Source: Verrucomicrobiaceae bacterium UBA1938
GTDB taxonomy: Bacteria; Verrucomicrobiota; Verrucomicrobiia; Verrucomicrobiales; Verrucomicrobiaceae
DNA: 64,000 nt
NCBI GenBank assembly: GCA_002336895.1
Contig: DDFC01000009.1
Span: 180,038 to 244,037 of the forward strand
Direction: 5' to 3'
Position numbers and translations under genes: made by a program. Positions within the stretch are counted from its first letter, which is position 1. Every line of letters starts with the position of its first letter. Shown piece after piece: positions 1 through 9,679 of this stretch. The notes beneath the pieces are model-generated. The model did not search any database and was not told where the DNA came from. It worked only from the letters and a program-made list of their open reading frames with translations.

Positions 1-3000
1 GTGGCTGCCGCAGGCAGCGAGGAGTACTACTGGATCGGCTACAAGCCCGCCTTCACCAGCAATGCGCATCTACAGCGCGGAGCCTACCTGAACTGGCAGC
101 AAGCCGGGCAGACACGCTGCTGGCTGCTGGACACCACACCCACCACGAGCGGAGACACCTCGGACGCGCCAGTGGATCTCGGGCGCACGTATGCAGATGC
201 GACAGCGGGCGTTTACATCACACCAGTGGCAGTGGGCGGCTCTGGGGCGGACAGCTATCTGGATGTGACGGTGAACATGGGCTCCTTTCCGGGCAATGCG
301 GCGCCGACCGCCGGGAGCATCAGCGGACCCAGCACTGTGGCGGCACGCAGCAGCGCCACTTTTACCATCAGCGCGAATGATTCCAACGGGGACACGCTGG
401 CCTATTCCTGGAATGCCTTTGACGGCACGGTGAACGACAACACCTCCAGTCACACGCACACCTGGACGGTGGGCGGCACCTACAACCTGACTGTGACGGT
501 GAGCGATATGAAGGGCGGCACCATCAACGTGAGCAAAACAGTGACTGTGACCGATCCGCTGGATACCTGGACACAGTACAGCGTCGGCACCACACAGGAC
601 CTGCAGGACATCGTGTGGGGCAAGGGGCGCTTTGTCAGCGCCGAATACTGGGGCAGCGTGTTCGAAAGCTGGGACGGCACCACGTGGTCAGCCATTGGAG
701 ATCCTCCCAACTTTGACAGCCAGCCGCGCCTCGCCTTTGGCGGCAATGTGTTCGTCATGGCAGGCAAGATCGTCAATGCCTCCGCTGCGCAGATCTGCTG
801 GTCTTCCGACGGGCGCATCTGGAACCAGGCCAGCTTTCCCAATGGAGTGCCGCAAGTGCGGGAGGTGGCGTATGGCGGTGGACAGTTCCTCGCAGTGGCG
901 GACAGCGGCGTGGTGCTGCGCTCGAACGACGGCAAGACCTGGTCTCTGACCACGGTGGGGGCGAGTCCCAATTTCCGGCATGTGGCTTATGATGGCAGCG
1001 CCTGGATCGCCGTGGCGATGAATGCAGCGCAGTCGCGGCCTGAAGTCGTGTGGACTTCACTCGATGGCAGCACCTGGACGCAGCGCAGTGCCCTGGGAGT
1101 GGACACCTTCCGCGTGATCGGGGCCGGTGGTGTCATGTATGCGCTGGGCTGGTATGCAGGTGTTATGTATTCCGCGGACCACGGCATCACCTGGCAGAAT
1201 GCAGCGCTGCCAGGCACGACGCGCTGGACGACGTATAGCATGGCCATCAGCGATGACGGCGCTTTCTTTGTCACCGCCGAAGCCATGGATGAGTCCGGCA
1301 CACCTTACGCGCTGCTGGTGTCCACCGATGGCACACACTGGTCGCGCACGACGGTGAATGGGGGCAACACGACGGTGGGTGGTGCCAATGCTCTGGCCTT
1401 TGGTTTTGGCAGGTTTATCACAGTGGAAAACGGCGGTGTCACACGTGCCAGCGCGGCTTTTCATCCCACAAATACAGCTCCGGCCGTCTCGTTTCTCTCG
1501 CATCCATCCACAGGGATCGCACGGCAGCTGGTGGACTTCAGCGCCTCCGCGTCCGATGCCGAAAACGACACCCTCGTCTATGCCTGGGATCTGGGCAGCC
1601 AGCTGGCCATCCAGGACGGCGCAGAGACCACACCGGCCTTTGCCTTTGGCGGCAGCTACACGCTGACCCTTCGTGTGAGCGATGGCCGTGGAGGGCTCTC
1701 CACACTGACGCAGACGATCAACGTGTCTGATCCAGTGCGCAGCTTTACGCAGCGCAGCAGCGGCACGACGAACAGCCTGAACACGCTGGCAACCAATGGA
1801 TCCATCGTTGTGGCTGCAGGGGATGGCGGTGTCATCCGCACCTCCACGGACGGCATCACCTGGACGACACGGAGCGTCACTGAATTTGCAACAAACATGT
1901 ATTTCTACGGGGCGACGTGGGACGGCGCCAAATTCATTCTTGTTGGAGAGGATTACAATTTCAGCGTCTCTGCGTGGGTGGGCCTTGTGTACACCTCGGC
2001 GGATGGCATCACGTGGACGCAGCGCTATCGCGGCACCGCGAGCAGCAAGCAGCTTTATGGAGTGGCCAGCAGCGGCTCGCGCACGGTCGCAGTGGGGAAC
2101 AACGGGGCGGTGCTCCTTTCCAACGACGGCATCAGCTGGAGCACAGGCACGGTGACGGGCATCACCTCACAGACGCTTGATGGCATCGCGTGGAATGGCA
2201 GCGTGTTTGCATTCACGGGATATGCCGGTTCCAATGGCGGCACAGTGGTCTTCACCTCCACCGATGGAAGCAGCTGGATCGACCGTTCGAACGGTGCTGG
2301 CGTGGCCAGCTGGCAGGACCTGCGAACGATTGCATGGCTGAACGACCGCTTTGTGGCCAGCGGCTGGTATTCCTCCCTGCGGAGCTCCACGGATGGTGCA
2401 CAGACTTTCACCACCACGCGCTCGGTGCGCGAGGAGAACCCCGCCATGTCGTATGGAGACGGCGTTTACTTCACCGCCGGTGTGAACCTCGACTCCAGCA
2501 GCGCCGATGTGGACGTTCTCTCCCTCGATGGTACGAACTGGTATTCCTTCACAGCGCCGACCACGAGCGACCGCAATGCAGCGGTGTTTTTCAAGCACAC
2601 TTTCATCACAGCCGGGGCGGGCGGCAGCATCTGGCAAAGCGGAGACACCACGCCGGCGCAGACTTTTGCCAGCTGGCAGACAACCAATTTTCCTGGTGGC
2701 GGGGCAGCGTCGCTTTCCACTGCTGATGCAGATGCCGACGGCGTGGCCAATCTCATTGAATATGCCCTGGTACGCGATCCAAAGATCGCCGCAGGCAGCA
2801 ACGGTGCCGCAGGAACGGGTTATGCTGTGGTGCTGAGCAGCCGTGCGTGGTTGCATCTGGACGTGCCGGAGCCCGCCGTGGGCGATGTGGTTTACACGGT
2901 GCAGGGCAGCACATCGCCAGGCGGGACCTGGACTGACCTGGCCAAGAAGGCAGGCCCGGGAGCATGGACTTGGCAGGTGGGTGGCACATCACGAATCAAT

Positions 3001-3105
3001 CTCGGCACGGCTTCCGGCGGACGCCTGCCGGTGGAGATCGGCATGCCGGACAGCGCCAGCGGCCAGCCGCGCTACTTTCTGCGCCTGCAGGTTTCCAAGC
3101 CCTGA
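1..3105 (+). CDS. Secreted PKD / beta-propeller protein, 5' end outside window
   Basis: The frame is open from base 1, so the N-terminus is cut by the window edge and the GTG at base 1 is not a trusted start. The visible 1034 residues hold an N-terminal ~100-residue piece (LLDTTP, LGRTYAD motifs) resembling the end of gametolysin/M6-M11-like metallopeptidases, a PKD domain (about 100-185), a set of BNR/Asp-box-like propeller repeats of the type SxDGxTW (190-490), a second PKD domain (495-580), a second propeller (585-885) and a C-terminal cap. The cap contains a calcium-loop-like DADADGVANLIEYAL segment common at the ends of secreted Verrucomicrobiota proteins. Probably a secreted or surface adhesin or protease; the peptidase assignment is inference because the catalytic part is not visible. 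Confidence 0.75.
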   Translation: MAAAGSEEYYWIGYKPAFTSNAHLQRGAYLNWQQAGQTRCWLLDTTPTTSGDTSDAPVDLGRTYADATAGVYITPVAVGGSGADSYLDVTVNMGSFPGNAAPTAGSISGPSTVAARSSATFTISANDSNGDTLAYSWNAFDGTVNDNTSSHTHTWTVGGTYNLTVTVSDMKGGTINVSKTVTVTDPLDTWTQYSVGTTQDLQDIVWGKGRFVSAEYWGSVFESWDGTTWSAIGDPPNFDSQPRLAFGGNVFVMAGKIVNASAAQICWSSDGRIWNQASFPNGVPQVREVAYGGGQFLAVADSGVVLRSNDGKTWSLTTVGASPNFRHVAYDGSAWIAVAMNAAQSRPEVVWTSLDGSTWTQRSALGVDTFRVIGAGGVMYALGWYAGVMYSADHGITWQNAALPGTTRWTTYSMAISDDGAFFVTAEAMDESGTPYALLVSTDGTHWSRTTVNGGNTTVGGANALAFGFGRFITVENGGVTRASAAFHPTNTAPAVSFLSHPSTGIARQLVDFSASASDAENDTLVYAWDLGSQLAIQDGAETTPAFAFGGSYTLTLRVSDGRGGLSTLTQTINVSDPVRSFTQRSSGTTNSLNTLATNGSIVVAAGDGGVIRTSTDGITWTTRSVTEFATNMYFYGATWDGAKFILVGEDYNFSVSAWVGLVYTSADGITWTQRYRGTASSKQLYGVASSGSRTVAVGNNGAVLLSNDGISWSTGTVTGITSQTLDGIAWNGSVFAFTGYAGSNGGTVVFTSTDGSSWIDRSNGAGVASWQDLRTIAWLNDRFVASGWYSSLRSSTDGAQTFTTTRSVREENPAMSYGDGVYFTAGVNLDSSSADVDVLSLDGTNWYSFTAPTTSDRNAAVFFKHTFITAGAGGSIWQSGDTTPAQTFASWQTTNFPGGGAASLSTADADADGVANLIEYALVRDPKIAAGSNGAAGTGYAVVLSSRAWLHLDVPEPAVGDVVYTVQGSTSPGGTWTDLAKKAGPGAWTWQVGGTSRINLGTASGGRLPVEIGMPDSASGQPRYFLRLQVSKP

Positions 3106-3159
3106 AGTCGCACAGCTGATGCGGCCTCTAGACTCTGGGGCGCGTAATGGGCATGCGCC

Positions 3160-4701
3160 ATGCCATCCCGCCCCCGTCTCATCCTCGTGCTGGGAGACCA
3201 GCTAGATCTGCAGTCAGCAGCTTTTGACGGCTGCGACCCGCAGCGGGATGTGGTGTGGATGGCGGAGGTGGCGGCGGAGTCCACCAAGGTGTGGAGCGTG
3301 AAGGTGCGCATCGCCATCTTCCTCGCGTCCATGCGGCACTTTCGTGAGGCGCTGCGGGAAAAAGGATGGCGGGTGGAATATCATGAACTCGGAAAGCACG
3401 AGACGCTTGTGCAGGCGCTGCATGCGAGTGTGCGCGAGTTGCGCCCCTCACAATTGGTCATGGTACACGCTGGCGAATGGGGAGTGCAGCGGGATCTGGA
3501 AGCCGCCGCCGCAGAACTGGGCCTGCCGCTGGAGGTGCGGGAGGACCGCCATTTTCTATGCTCGCCTGCGGAGTTTGCACGCCACGCCAACGGCCGCAAA
3601 CAACTGCGGATGGAGTTCTTTTATCGTGAGATGCGCCAGCGCACAGGCGTGCTGATGGAGAAGGACGGTCCCGCGGGCGGTCAGTGGAACTTTGACCACG
3701 ACAACCGCGGCACCTTTGGCAAAGAGGGGCCGGACCTGCTGCGCGTGCCGCCAAAACGGTTTCTGCCAGACAAAATCACGCGGGAGGTCATCGCACTCGT
3801 GGAGGAGCGTTTTGCCAAACATCCGGGTACGCTGAAGGATTTTGACTGGCCGGTCACGGCGCCGCAGAGCCTGGAGGCGCTGGAGGATTTCATCGTGCAT
3901 CGACTGCGGGACTTTGGGCAGTACCAGGATGCCATGTGGATGAATGAGCCGTGGCTGTACCACTCGCGACTGAGCGCGGCGATGAATCTCAAAATGCTGG
4001 ATCCACGTGTGGTGATTGCGGCTGCGGAAAAAGCGTGGCGCAGCGGCAAGGCACCACTGGCGGCAGTGGAGGGCTTCATCCGGCAGATCCTGGGCTGGCG
4101 GGAGTATGTGCGCGGCATCTACTGGCTGAAGATGCCAGACTATGTGCGGCTGAATGAAATGCAGGCGCATGAGAAGCTGCCGGGCTTTTACTGGACGGGA
4201 GAGACGGACATGAACTGCCTGCGCCAGGCCATAGGGCAGACACTGCGCTACGGCTATGCGCACCACATTCAGCGGCTGATGGTGACGGGCTTGTTTGCGC
4301 TGCTCTACGGAGTTGACCCATATCAGGTACATGAGTGGTATCTGGCGGTGTATGTGGACGCCGTGGAGTGGGTGGAGCTGCCGAACACGCTGGGCATGAG
4401 CCAGTATGGCGATGGCGGCCTGATGGCCAGCAAGCCCTACGTGGCCAGCGGCAAGTACATCCAGCGCATGAGCAACTACTGCACCGGCTGCAAGTATGAC
4501 CCTGCCCAGTCCACCGGGCCGAAAGCGTGCCCCTTTAACACGCTCTACTGGGACTACCTGCTGCAGCATGAGCCCCGACTGAAGAAAAACCAGCGCATGA
4601 GCATGCAGCTGAAAAATCTGGCGCGACTGAGCCCAGAGCAGAGAGGCGAGATCCAGCAGCAGGCGCAGCAGGTGCGTGCGAAATGCGGAAAGGAGGGCTG
4701 A
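3160..4701 (+). CDS. phrB: Iron-sulfur cryptochrome/photolyase-related protein (DPRP/PhrB type)
   Basis: A 513-residue member of the deoxyribodipyrimidine photolyase-related family. The N-terminal alpha/beta domain starts with LILVLGDQLD and the C-terminal half is the helical FAD-binding domain (NTLGMSQYGDGGLMASKPY region). Four cysteines, C353, C441, C444 and C457, fall at the spacing of the [4Fe-4S] ligands of bacterial (6-4) photolyases of the FeS-BCP class (PhrB of Agrobacterium has 350/438/441/454). Known members repair (6-4) photoproducts in DNA under blue light. It converges on the DUF1501 gene. The TspO, SRPBCC and SDR genes a few kb downstream fit a light-response neighbourhood. Family assignment is firm; substrate specificity is inferred. 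Confidence 0.93.
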   Translation: MPSRPRLILVLGDQLDLQSAAFDGCDPQRDVVWMAEVAAESTKVWSVKVRIAIFLASMRHFREALREKGWRVEYHELGKHETLVQALHASVRELRPSQLVMVHAGEWGVQRDLEAAAAELGLPLEVREDRHFLCSPAEFARHANGRKQLRMEFFYREMRQRTGVLMEKDGPAGGQWNFDHDNRGTFGKEGPDLLRVPPKRFLPDKITREVIALVEERFAKHPGTLKDFDWPVTAPQSLEALEDFIVHRLRDFGQYQDAMWMNEPWLYHSRLSAAMNLKMLDPRVVIAAAEKAWRSGKAPLAAVEGFIRQILGWREYVRGIYWLKMPDYVRLNEMQAHEKLPGFYWTGETDMNCLRQAIGQTLRYGYAHHIQRLMVTGLFALLYGVDPYQVHEWYLAVYVDAVEWVELPNTLGMSQYGDGGLMASKPYVASGKYIQRMSNYCTGCKYDPAQSTGPKACPFNTLYWDYLLQHEPRLKKNQRMSMQLKNLARLSPEQRGEIQQQAQQVRAKCGKEG

Positions 4702-4733
4702 TGTGCGGAACTGCTGGATCGAGGAAAATCTGG

Positions 4734-6158
4734 CTAGGCCAGAATGCCCTTCACCACCTTGGTGGGCTCCACGCCGGTGAGACGGAAATCGAGGCCCTGG
4801 GCGCGGAAGGTGAAGCGCTCGTGATCGATGCCGAGCAGGTGCATCACGGTAGCGTGCAGGTCGCGGACATGGACGGGGTTTTCGGCCACGTTGTAGCTGA
4901 AGTCATCCGTGGCGCCGTAGGTGATGCCGGGCTTGATGCCGCCGCCGGCCATCCACATGGTGAAGCAGCGCGGATGGTGATCGCGTCCAGCCTCGGGGCT
5001 GTCCCATTTACCCTGGCCCGCGACGCCACGGCCGAATTCGCCGCCCCAGAGTACGAGGGTGTCATCGAGAAGGCCGCGCTGCTTGAGGTCTTTGATGAGT
5101 GCCGCGCTGGGCTGGTCGGTGTCGCGGCAGCGGGCGGTGCACCAGCTCGGGAGTCGGCTGTGGTGGTCCCAGTCGGGATGGAAAAGCTGGATGAAGCGCA
5201 CACCACGTTCGGCCAGACGGCGCGCGAGGATGCAGTTGGCCGCATAACTACCGGCGCGGCGTGAGTCGGGGCCGTACATGTCAAAGACGTGATCGGGTTC
5301 GTCGCTCAGATCCGTCAGCTCCGGCACGCTGCTCTGCATGCGGTAGGCCATCTCATACTGGCGGATGCGCGTGGTGATCTCAGGATCGTGAGTTTTTTCA
5401 AAGCGCATCTGGTTCAGCTCCGCGAGACCGTCCAGCATGCCACGGCGCAGATGGCGGGGCAGGCCCTCAGGGTCGGTGAGATACAAGACGGGGTCTTTGG
5501 AGTTGCGCAGCTTCACGCCCTGATAACGCGAGGGGAGGAAACCGCTGCCCCAGTAATGATCGTAGAGAGGCTGGTCGCTGGGGCGCTGCATCTTGGAGAT
5601 GAGCACGAGGTAATCCGGCAGATTGCGGTTCAGGCTGCCAAGGCCGTAGCTGATCCATGAGCCCATGCTGGGGCGGCCAGGGAGCTGATGACCGGTGAGA
5701 AACTGCGTCATGGCCGGCGCGTGGTTGATCTGGTCTGTCGTCATCGACTTGATGAAGCAGAGATCGTCCGCCACGCCTTGAAGATGCGGGAGCCATTCGC
5801 TGATGGTGGCACCGCTTTTGCCACAGCGGCTGAACTGGGTGAGCCCCGGCAGGATGAGCTGCTTCTGGTTCGCCGTCATGGTGGTGAGGCGCTGGCCTTG
5901 CCGCACCGATTCCGGCAGCTCCGTTCCCGCCAGGCGCATAAGCCCGGGCTTATGATCATACAGCTCCAGCTGCGAAGGACCGCCTGAATGCGTGAGGAAA
6001 ATGACGCGCTTGGCCTTGGGTGCGAAATGCGGCAGCGAGGGAAGCCCGGGCACCTCCGGCTGCTCTGCGAGCGAGTGCAGTGCCATGGCACCGACGGAGA
6101 CGCCGGTGCACTGGCCGAGGAAATAGCGCCGGGTGGTGTTGAGGGAGGATTCACTCAT
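4734..6158 (-). CDS. DUF1501 family exported protein
   Basis: A 474-residue protein with an N-terminal twin-arginine signal (TRRYFLG followed by a hydrophobic stretch), so it is probably exported folded. It belongs to DUF1501, a sulfatase/phosphatase-fold relative, with the usual LTHSGGPSQLELYDHKP start and a C-terminal GEFGRG...DHHP metal-site-like region. Its start overlaps the stop of the PSD1 gene by 8 bases, the classic DUF1501 + PSD1 pairing that is strongly expanded in Planctomycetota and Verrucomicrobiota. The biochemical reaction of the pair is not established; roles in sulfated polysaccharide breakdown have been proposed. Confidence 0.93.
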   Translation of the reverse strand: MSESSLNTTRRYFLGQCTGVSVGAMALHSLAEQPEVPGLPSLPHFAPKAKRVIFLTHSGGPSQLELYDHKPGLMRLAGTELPESVRQGQRLTTMTANQKQLILPGLTQFSRCGKSGATISEWLPHLQGVADDLCFIKSMTTDQINHAPAMTQFLTGHQLPGRPSMGSWISYGLGSLNRNLPDYLVLISKMQRPSDQPLYDHYWGSGFLPSRYQGVKLRNSKDPVLYLTDPEGLPRHLRRGMLDGLAELNQMRFEKTHDPEITTRIRQYEMAYRMQSSVPELTDLSDEPDHVFDMYGPDSRRAGSYAANCILARRLAERGVRFIQLFHPDWDHHSRLPSWCTARCRDTDQPSAALIKDLKQRGLLDDTLVLWGGEFGRGVAGQGKWDSPEAGRDHHPRCFTMWMAGGGIKPGITYGATDDFSYNVAENPVHVRDLHATVMHLLGIDHERFTFRAQGLDFRLTGVEPTKVVKGILA

Positions 6159-9069
6159 GGGTGATGGCTTCGTCGAGGTTGAGCACCAGGCTGGCCACGA
6201 GCGTGTGCGCGGCGAGTTCGGGCGTGGTTTGCAGCTTGCGGGCGTCTTCGGGATGGACGCGGTAGTGGGCCAGGGCGCTGTCGAGCTCGCGCTGGAGCAC
6301 GGCCAGCTCTTTGGCGGTAGGCAGGCGGGTGAGGACGGACCGGTAGAGAAGCGGCAGGCGGTCTTCCGTCTTGGCGGCCAGCATGCGCTTGGCCAGTGCG
6401 CGGGAGGCTTCCATCATGGTCTCGTCATTGAGCAGGGTGAGTGCCTGCAGCGGTGTGTTGGTACGCGTCATGGCCACCTCGCACACGCGGCGCTGGGCGC
6501 TGTCGAAGAGGAAGGTGGGGGCGATGCTGCGGCGCCAGAAGGCATACAGCGTGCGGCGGTGCTGGGCCGCGCCCTGGCTGGGCTCGTAGGTGAAGCGGCC
6601 CATGAAGATCTCCTCCCACACGCCGTCCGGCTGGTGGGGGCGCACAGGCGGGCCGCCCAGTGCCGGATTGAGCAGCCCTGCTGAAGTCAGCGCGGCATCG
6701 CGGATCATCCAGGCAGGCAGGCGGAAGCGCGGGCCGCGTGAGAGCAGGAGGTTCTGCGGATCGGCGGCGTCTGTTCGGTTGGAGGACTGCTGATAGGTCG
6801 CGCTGGTAACAATGAGCTTGATCAGCTTCTTCACGTCCCAGCCGTTTTCCATGAAGTCCACGGCCAGCCAGTCGAGCAGTTCAGGGTGGGTGGGGCGCTG
6901 GCCTTGCAGACCAAAGTCATCCGGTGTGCGCACAAGTCCAGCCCCAAAGAACATCTGCCAGATGTGGTTCACAAACACACGGGCGGTCAGCGGATTGTCT
7001 TTGGAGGTGATCCATTTGGCGAGGCCGATACGATCCCGCGCCAGACCTGCGGGCCATGGAGCGATGGCGGCAGGGACATCGCGCTGCACTACATCACCCT
7101 TTTTATCCCAGACACCGCGCACCAGCACATTCGTCACGCGCGGCTCTTTGCGCTCGGTCAGCACCATGACATTCAGCTTGCCGGCGGCGGCCTGCACTTC
7201 CTTGAGCTGCGCGTTGGCGCGATCCAGCGATGCCTTGGCGAGTTGGTAGGGAGTGTAGTCTTCCAGAAACTGTGCAAGCAGGCGCTCGCGCTCGACTTTG
7301 CCGGTGGCGAGCTGTTCGAGTGGTGTGGGACCGAGTTCGCGCACGGCGGGGCCGGGCTGGTCGGTGGCGGAAACGCGGAAGCTGGCAATGTTCGCATCGC
7401 CATTGGTGGAGCGTTGGCGGAGTTCGAAAATCAGCTCCTCATCGCTTTCGAGTTCGAGCGGTTCGGCGAGGGCATAGAGTGCGGTGTGCGGCTGGTCTTT
7501 GGGAAAGCCCTTGGTGGTCCAGCCATTGCGCGGGTCGTCATCCAGCGTGCCTTTCACATCGCCATACTCGCGGGCCTTGCCTTCGACTTTGGTGTCGGCC
7601 ACGGCGCTTTTAACGAGGATGTCGCGGATTTGGGAGCTGCCTTTGCGGCGCACCTGCACCTTAATGTCGGTGAGGATGAATTCGCCGTCCTTGCCGCGCG
7701 AGAGCACGCCGTTTTGCGGCAGCACTTCGAGCTTCAGGCCGGTGAGACGCGGCAGCTTGAGGACGGAGATGAGGCGGTAGTCGTCTTGTTTGGGATTTGG
7801 CCCGCTGGCAGAGACGATGCCGTCTTTCGCTTGAGCCAGCCTGGAGCCTTCCTGGGACTCCACCGCCCCGTGAATGACATGCCATGCCTTGAAGCCGCCC
7901 TTCACTTCTTTCTGACGCTCGGTCAGCCATTGGGAGAAGGGCTTCTCCGCATCCGCCTTGGCTTTGGCTTCGACGGGCTTGCGGGCATCCACGAGCTTCT
8001 GGGACTCCTCCACAGCGCGCTTGGCATACGGTGACTGATAACTGAAATACGGCTGTGCCTTGGTGCCTGCGGAGCCGTCTTCGTCGATGCTGTTGAAGAA
8101 GGCGTTGAGGCTGTAGTAGTCGTGCTGGGAGATGGGGTCAAACTTGTGCGAGTGGCACTGCGTGCAGCCGAGCGTGAGACCGAGCCAGACGGTGCCGGTG
8201 GTGTTCACGCGGTCGATCACATAGTCGATGCGGGACTCCTCCTTGTCACGGCCGCCTTCGCCGTTGGTCATGTGATTGCGGTGGAAGCAGGTGGCCAGCT
8301 TTTGCTCAGGCGTGGCATTGGGCAGCAGATCACCCGCGAACTGTTCCAGCGTGAACTGATCGAAGCGCTTGTTCGCGTTGAACGACTCCACCACGTAGTC
8401 GCGCCAGGGCCAGTTGGTGCGCGAGGCGTCGGACTGAAAGCCATCCGTGTCCGAGTAGCGCGCCGCATCCAGCCACCACATGGCCATGCGCTCGCCAAAA
8501 TGCGGGGAGGCTAGCAGGCTGTCGGCTAGATGCTCGATGCTGGATTCTAGATGCTGGATATCGGAAGCCGGAGGCAGACCGGTGAGATCGAAGGAGAGGC
8601 GGCGGCGCAGGGTGTGCTCAGGCGCTTTGGGGGAAAGCGTGCGGCCTTCTTTGGCGAGGCGGGCTTTGACGAAGAAGTCCACGGGATGGCCTTCGACCTT
8701 CGCCTTCACCGGCTTTTCAAGGGACCAGTGCCTGCCCCACTTGGCACCTTCGGCGATCCAGCGTTTCAGCATGGCCACTTGCTCGGGTTTGAGTGCGGGC
8801 TTGTGAGACTTCGGCGGCGGCATGATCTCTTCGGGGTCGGTGCTGACGATGCGCGCCATGAAGTCGCCGGACTTCAGCACCTCGCGGGCGCCTTCCGCCG
8901 TGTCCAGCCGCAGGTCGGCCTTGCGATGGCCCGCGTCCTGGCCGTGGCAGGAGAGGCAGTTGTCTGAGAGAAGCGGCAGCACCTCGCGGCTGAAGCTCAC
9001 TGGATCCGCGTGGGCGGAAAGCGAGAGGACGAGGAGTGGCAGCAGGTGTTTCGACATGAGACGCAACAT
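6151..9069 (-). CDS. PSD1 / planctomycete cytochrome C domain protein (DUF1549-DUF1553)
   Basis: A 972-residue exported protein. A hydrophobic signal (residues ~6-20) is followed by a planctomycete-type cytochrome c domain with a CLSCH heme motif (C38, C41, H42) and a distal MPPP methionine, then DUF1549 (WW.DAARY.DTDG, FAGDLLP), a middle sugar-binding-like region (~500-650) and DUF1553 (NPLTARVFVNHIW...GLVRTPDDFG). The frame stays open upstream to 9363 but would overlap the divergent TspO gene, so I place the start at the ATG at 9069 (alternative 9057). Translationally coupled to the DUF1501 gene. An unusual degenerate repeat lies inside the DUF1549 region (8526-8563). Confidence 0.92.
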   Translation of the reverse strand: MLRLMSKHLLPLLVLSLSAHADPVSFSREVLPLLSDNCLSCHGQDAGHRKADLRLDTAEGAREVLKSGDFMARIVSTDPEEIMPPPKSHKPALKPEQVAMLKRWIAEGAKWGRHWSLEKPVKAKVEGHPVDFFVKARLAKEGRTLSPKAPEHTLRRRLSFDLTGLPPASDIQHLESSIEHLADSLLASPHFGERMAMWWLDAARYSDTDGFQSDASRTNWPWRDYVVESFNANKRFDQFTLEQFAGDLLPNATPEQKLATCFHRNHMTNGEGGRDKEESRIDYVIDRVNTTGTVWLGLTLGCTQCHSHKFDPISQHDYYSLNAFFNSIDEDGSAGTKAQPYFSYQSPYAKRAVEESQKLVDARKPVEAKAKADAEKPFSQWLTERQKEVKGGFKAWHVIHGAVESQEGSRLAQAKDGIVSASGPNPKQDDYRLISVLKLPRLTGLKLEVLPQNGVLSRGKDGEFILTDIKVQVRRKGSSQIRDILVKSAVADTKVEGKAREYGDVKGTLDDDPRNGWTTKGFPKDQPHTALYALAEPLELESDEELIFELRQRSTNGDANIASFRVSATDQPGPAVRELGPTPLEQLATGKVERERLLAQFLEDYTPYQLAKASLDRANAQLKEVQAAAGKLNVMVLTERKEPRVTNVLVRGVWDKKGDVVQRDVPAAIAPWPAGLARDRIGLAKWITSKDNPLTARVFVNHIWQMFFGAGLVRTPDDFGLQGQRPTHPELLDWLAVDFMENGWDVKKLIKLIVTSATYQQSSNRTDAADPQNLLLSRGPRFRLPAWMIRDAALTSAGLLNPALGGPPVRPHQPDGVWEEIFMGRFTYEPSQGAAQHRRTLYAFWRRSIAPTFLFDSAQRRVCEVAMTRTNTPLQALTLLNDETMMEASRALAKRMLAAKTEDRLPLLYRSVLTRLPTAKELAVLQRELDSALAHYRVHPEDARKLQTTPELAAHTLVASLVLNLDEAITHE
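8526..8563. repeat. Degenerate TAGATGCTGGAT tandem repeat inside the PSD1 gene
   Basis: Two imperfect copies of a TAGATGCT(c)GATGCTGGAT-like unit sit in frame within the PSD1 coding sequence and encode the helix DIQHLESSIEHLADSL, at the place where homologues have an unrelated, longer linker between GLPP and LLASPH. It looks like a small expanded or inserted repeat that kept the reading frame. Confidence 0.45.
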
Positions 9070-9193
9070 GCTGAAACCAACGCGCTTGAACATGCAGGGT
9101 GCATGCATTGGCTTTGGACAATCCTGAGATTTTTGCGCACAGCCGCACTCAGGGCTGCGGTGAGAGACGTATCTGGCAGCAGCCAACCCACTC

Positions 9194-9673
9194 ATGAGCA
9201 AGCCTCTCTCCAAACTGCAATCCGGCCTCGCGCTGGCCGGATTCATCGTCATCACCTTCTGTGCTCCATTGCTGAGTGTGGGTGTGGGCTCCATGCCGGG
9301 TGCGTGGTACGCGGCGCTGAACAAACCCACATGGAATCCGCCACCATGGGTGTTCGGTCCCACGTGGACGCTGCTTTACACGCTGATGGCGGTGGCGGCG
9401 TGGCTGGTGTGGAAGCGCGCGGGCTTTTCAAAACCCCATGTTTTTTACTTTGTACAACTGGCGCTGAATGCAGCATGGACACCGATTTTCTTCGGCCTCC
9501 ATTGGCTGGGAGTCTCGGTGGCGGTGATCGTTGCGCTCTGGCTCATGATTGCGGTCACGCTGGTTTCATTCCATCGCGTGCGCAATCCCGCAGGCTGGCT
9601 GCTGGTGCCGTACCTGATGTGGGTGTCGTTTGCGGCGGTGCTGAACGTCACGATCTGGCGGCTGAACGGTTGA
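9194..9673 (+). CDS. tspO: TspO/MBR family tryptophan-rich sensory protein
   Basis: A 159-residue membrane protein with five predicted transmembrane segments and the family hallmarks WNPPPWVFGPTWTLLYTLM and the LNAAWTPIFF segment. TspO proteins bind porphyrins and other hydrophobic ligands and in bacteria respond to light or oxygen stress. The ATG at 9194 is used; the gene is divergent from PSD1 across a ~120-base gap and is followed after 6 bases by the DUF3253 gene, so the two are probably co-transcribed. Its company (photolyase-related protein, SRPBCC, SDR) supports a light or oxidative stress role. Confidence 0.95.
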   Translation: MSKPLSKLQSGLALAGFIVITFCAPLLSVGVGSMPGAWYAALNKPTWNPPPWVFGPTWTLLYTLMAVAAWLVWKRAGFSKPHVFYFVQLALNAAWTPIFFGLHWLGVSVAVIVALWLMIAVTLVSFHRVRNPAGWLLVPYLMWVSFAAVLNVTIWRLNG

Positions 9674-9679
9674 GAGTCC

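Noticed and set aside
3556..4569. Open frame of 337 codons on the - strand
   Set aside because: Antisense to the photolyase-related gene, His/Gln-rich mirror composition, no recognisable motif.
9070..9363. Upstream extension of the PSD1 frame
   Set aside because: Overlaps the well-supported TspO gene; the signal peptide begins at 9069.
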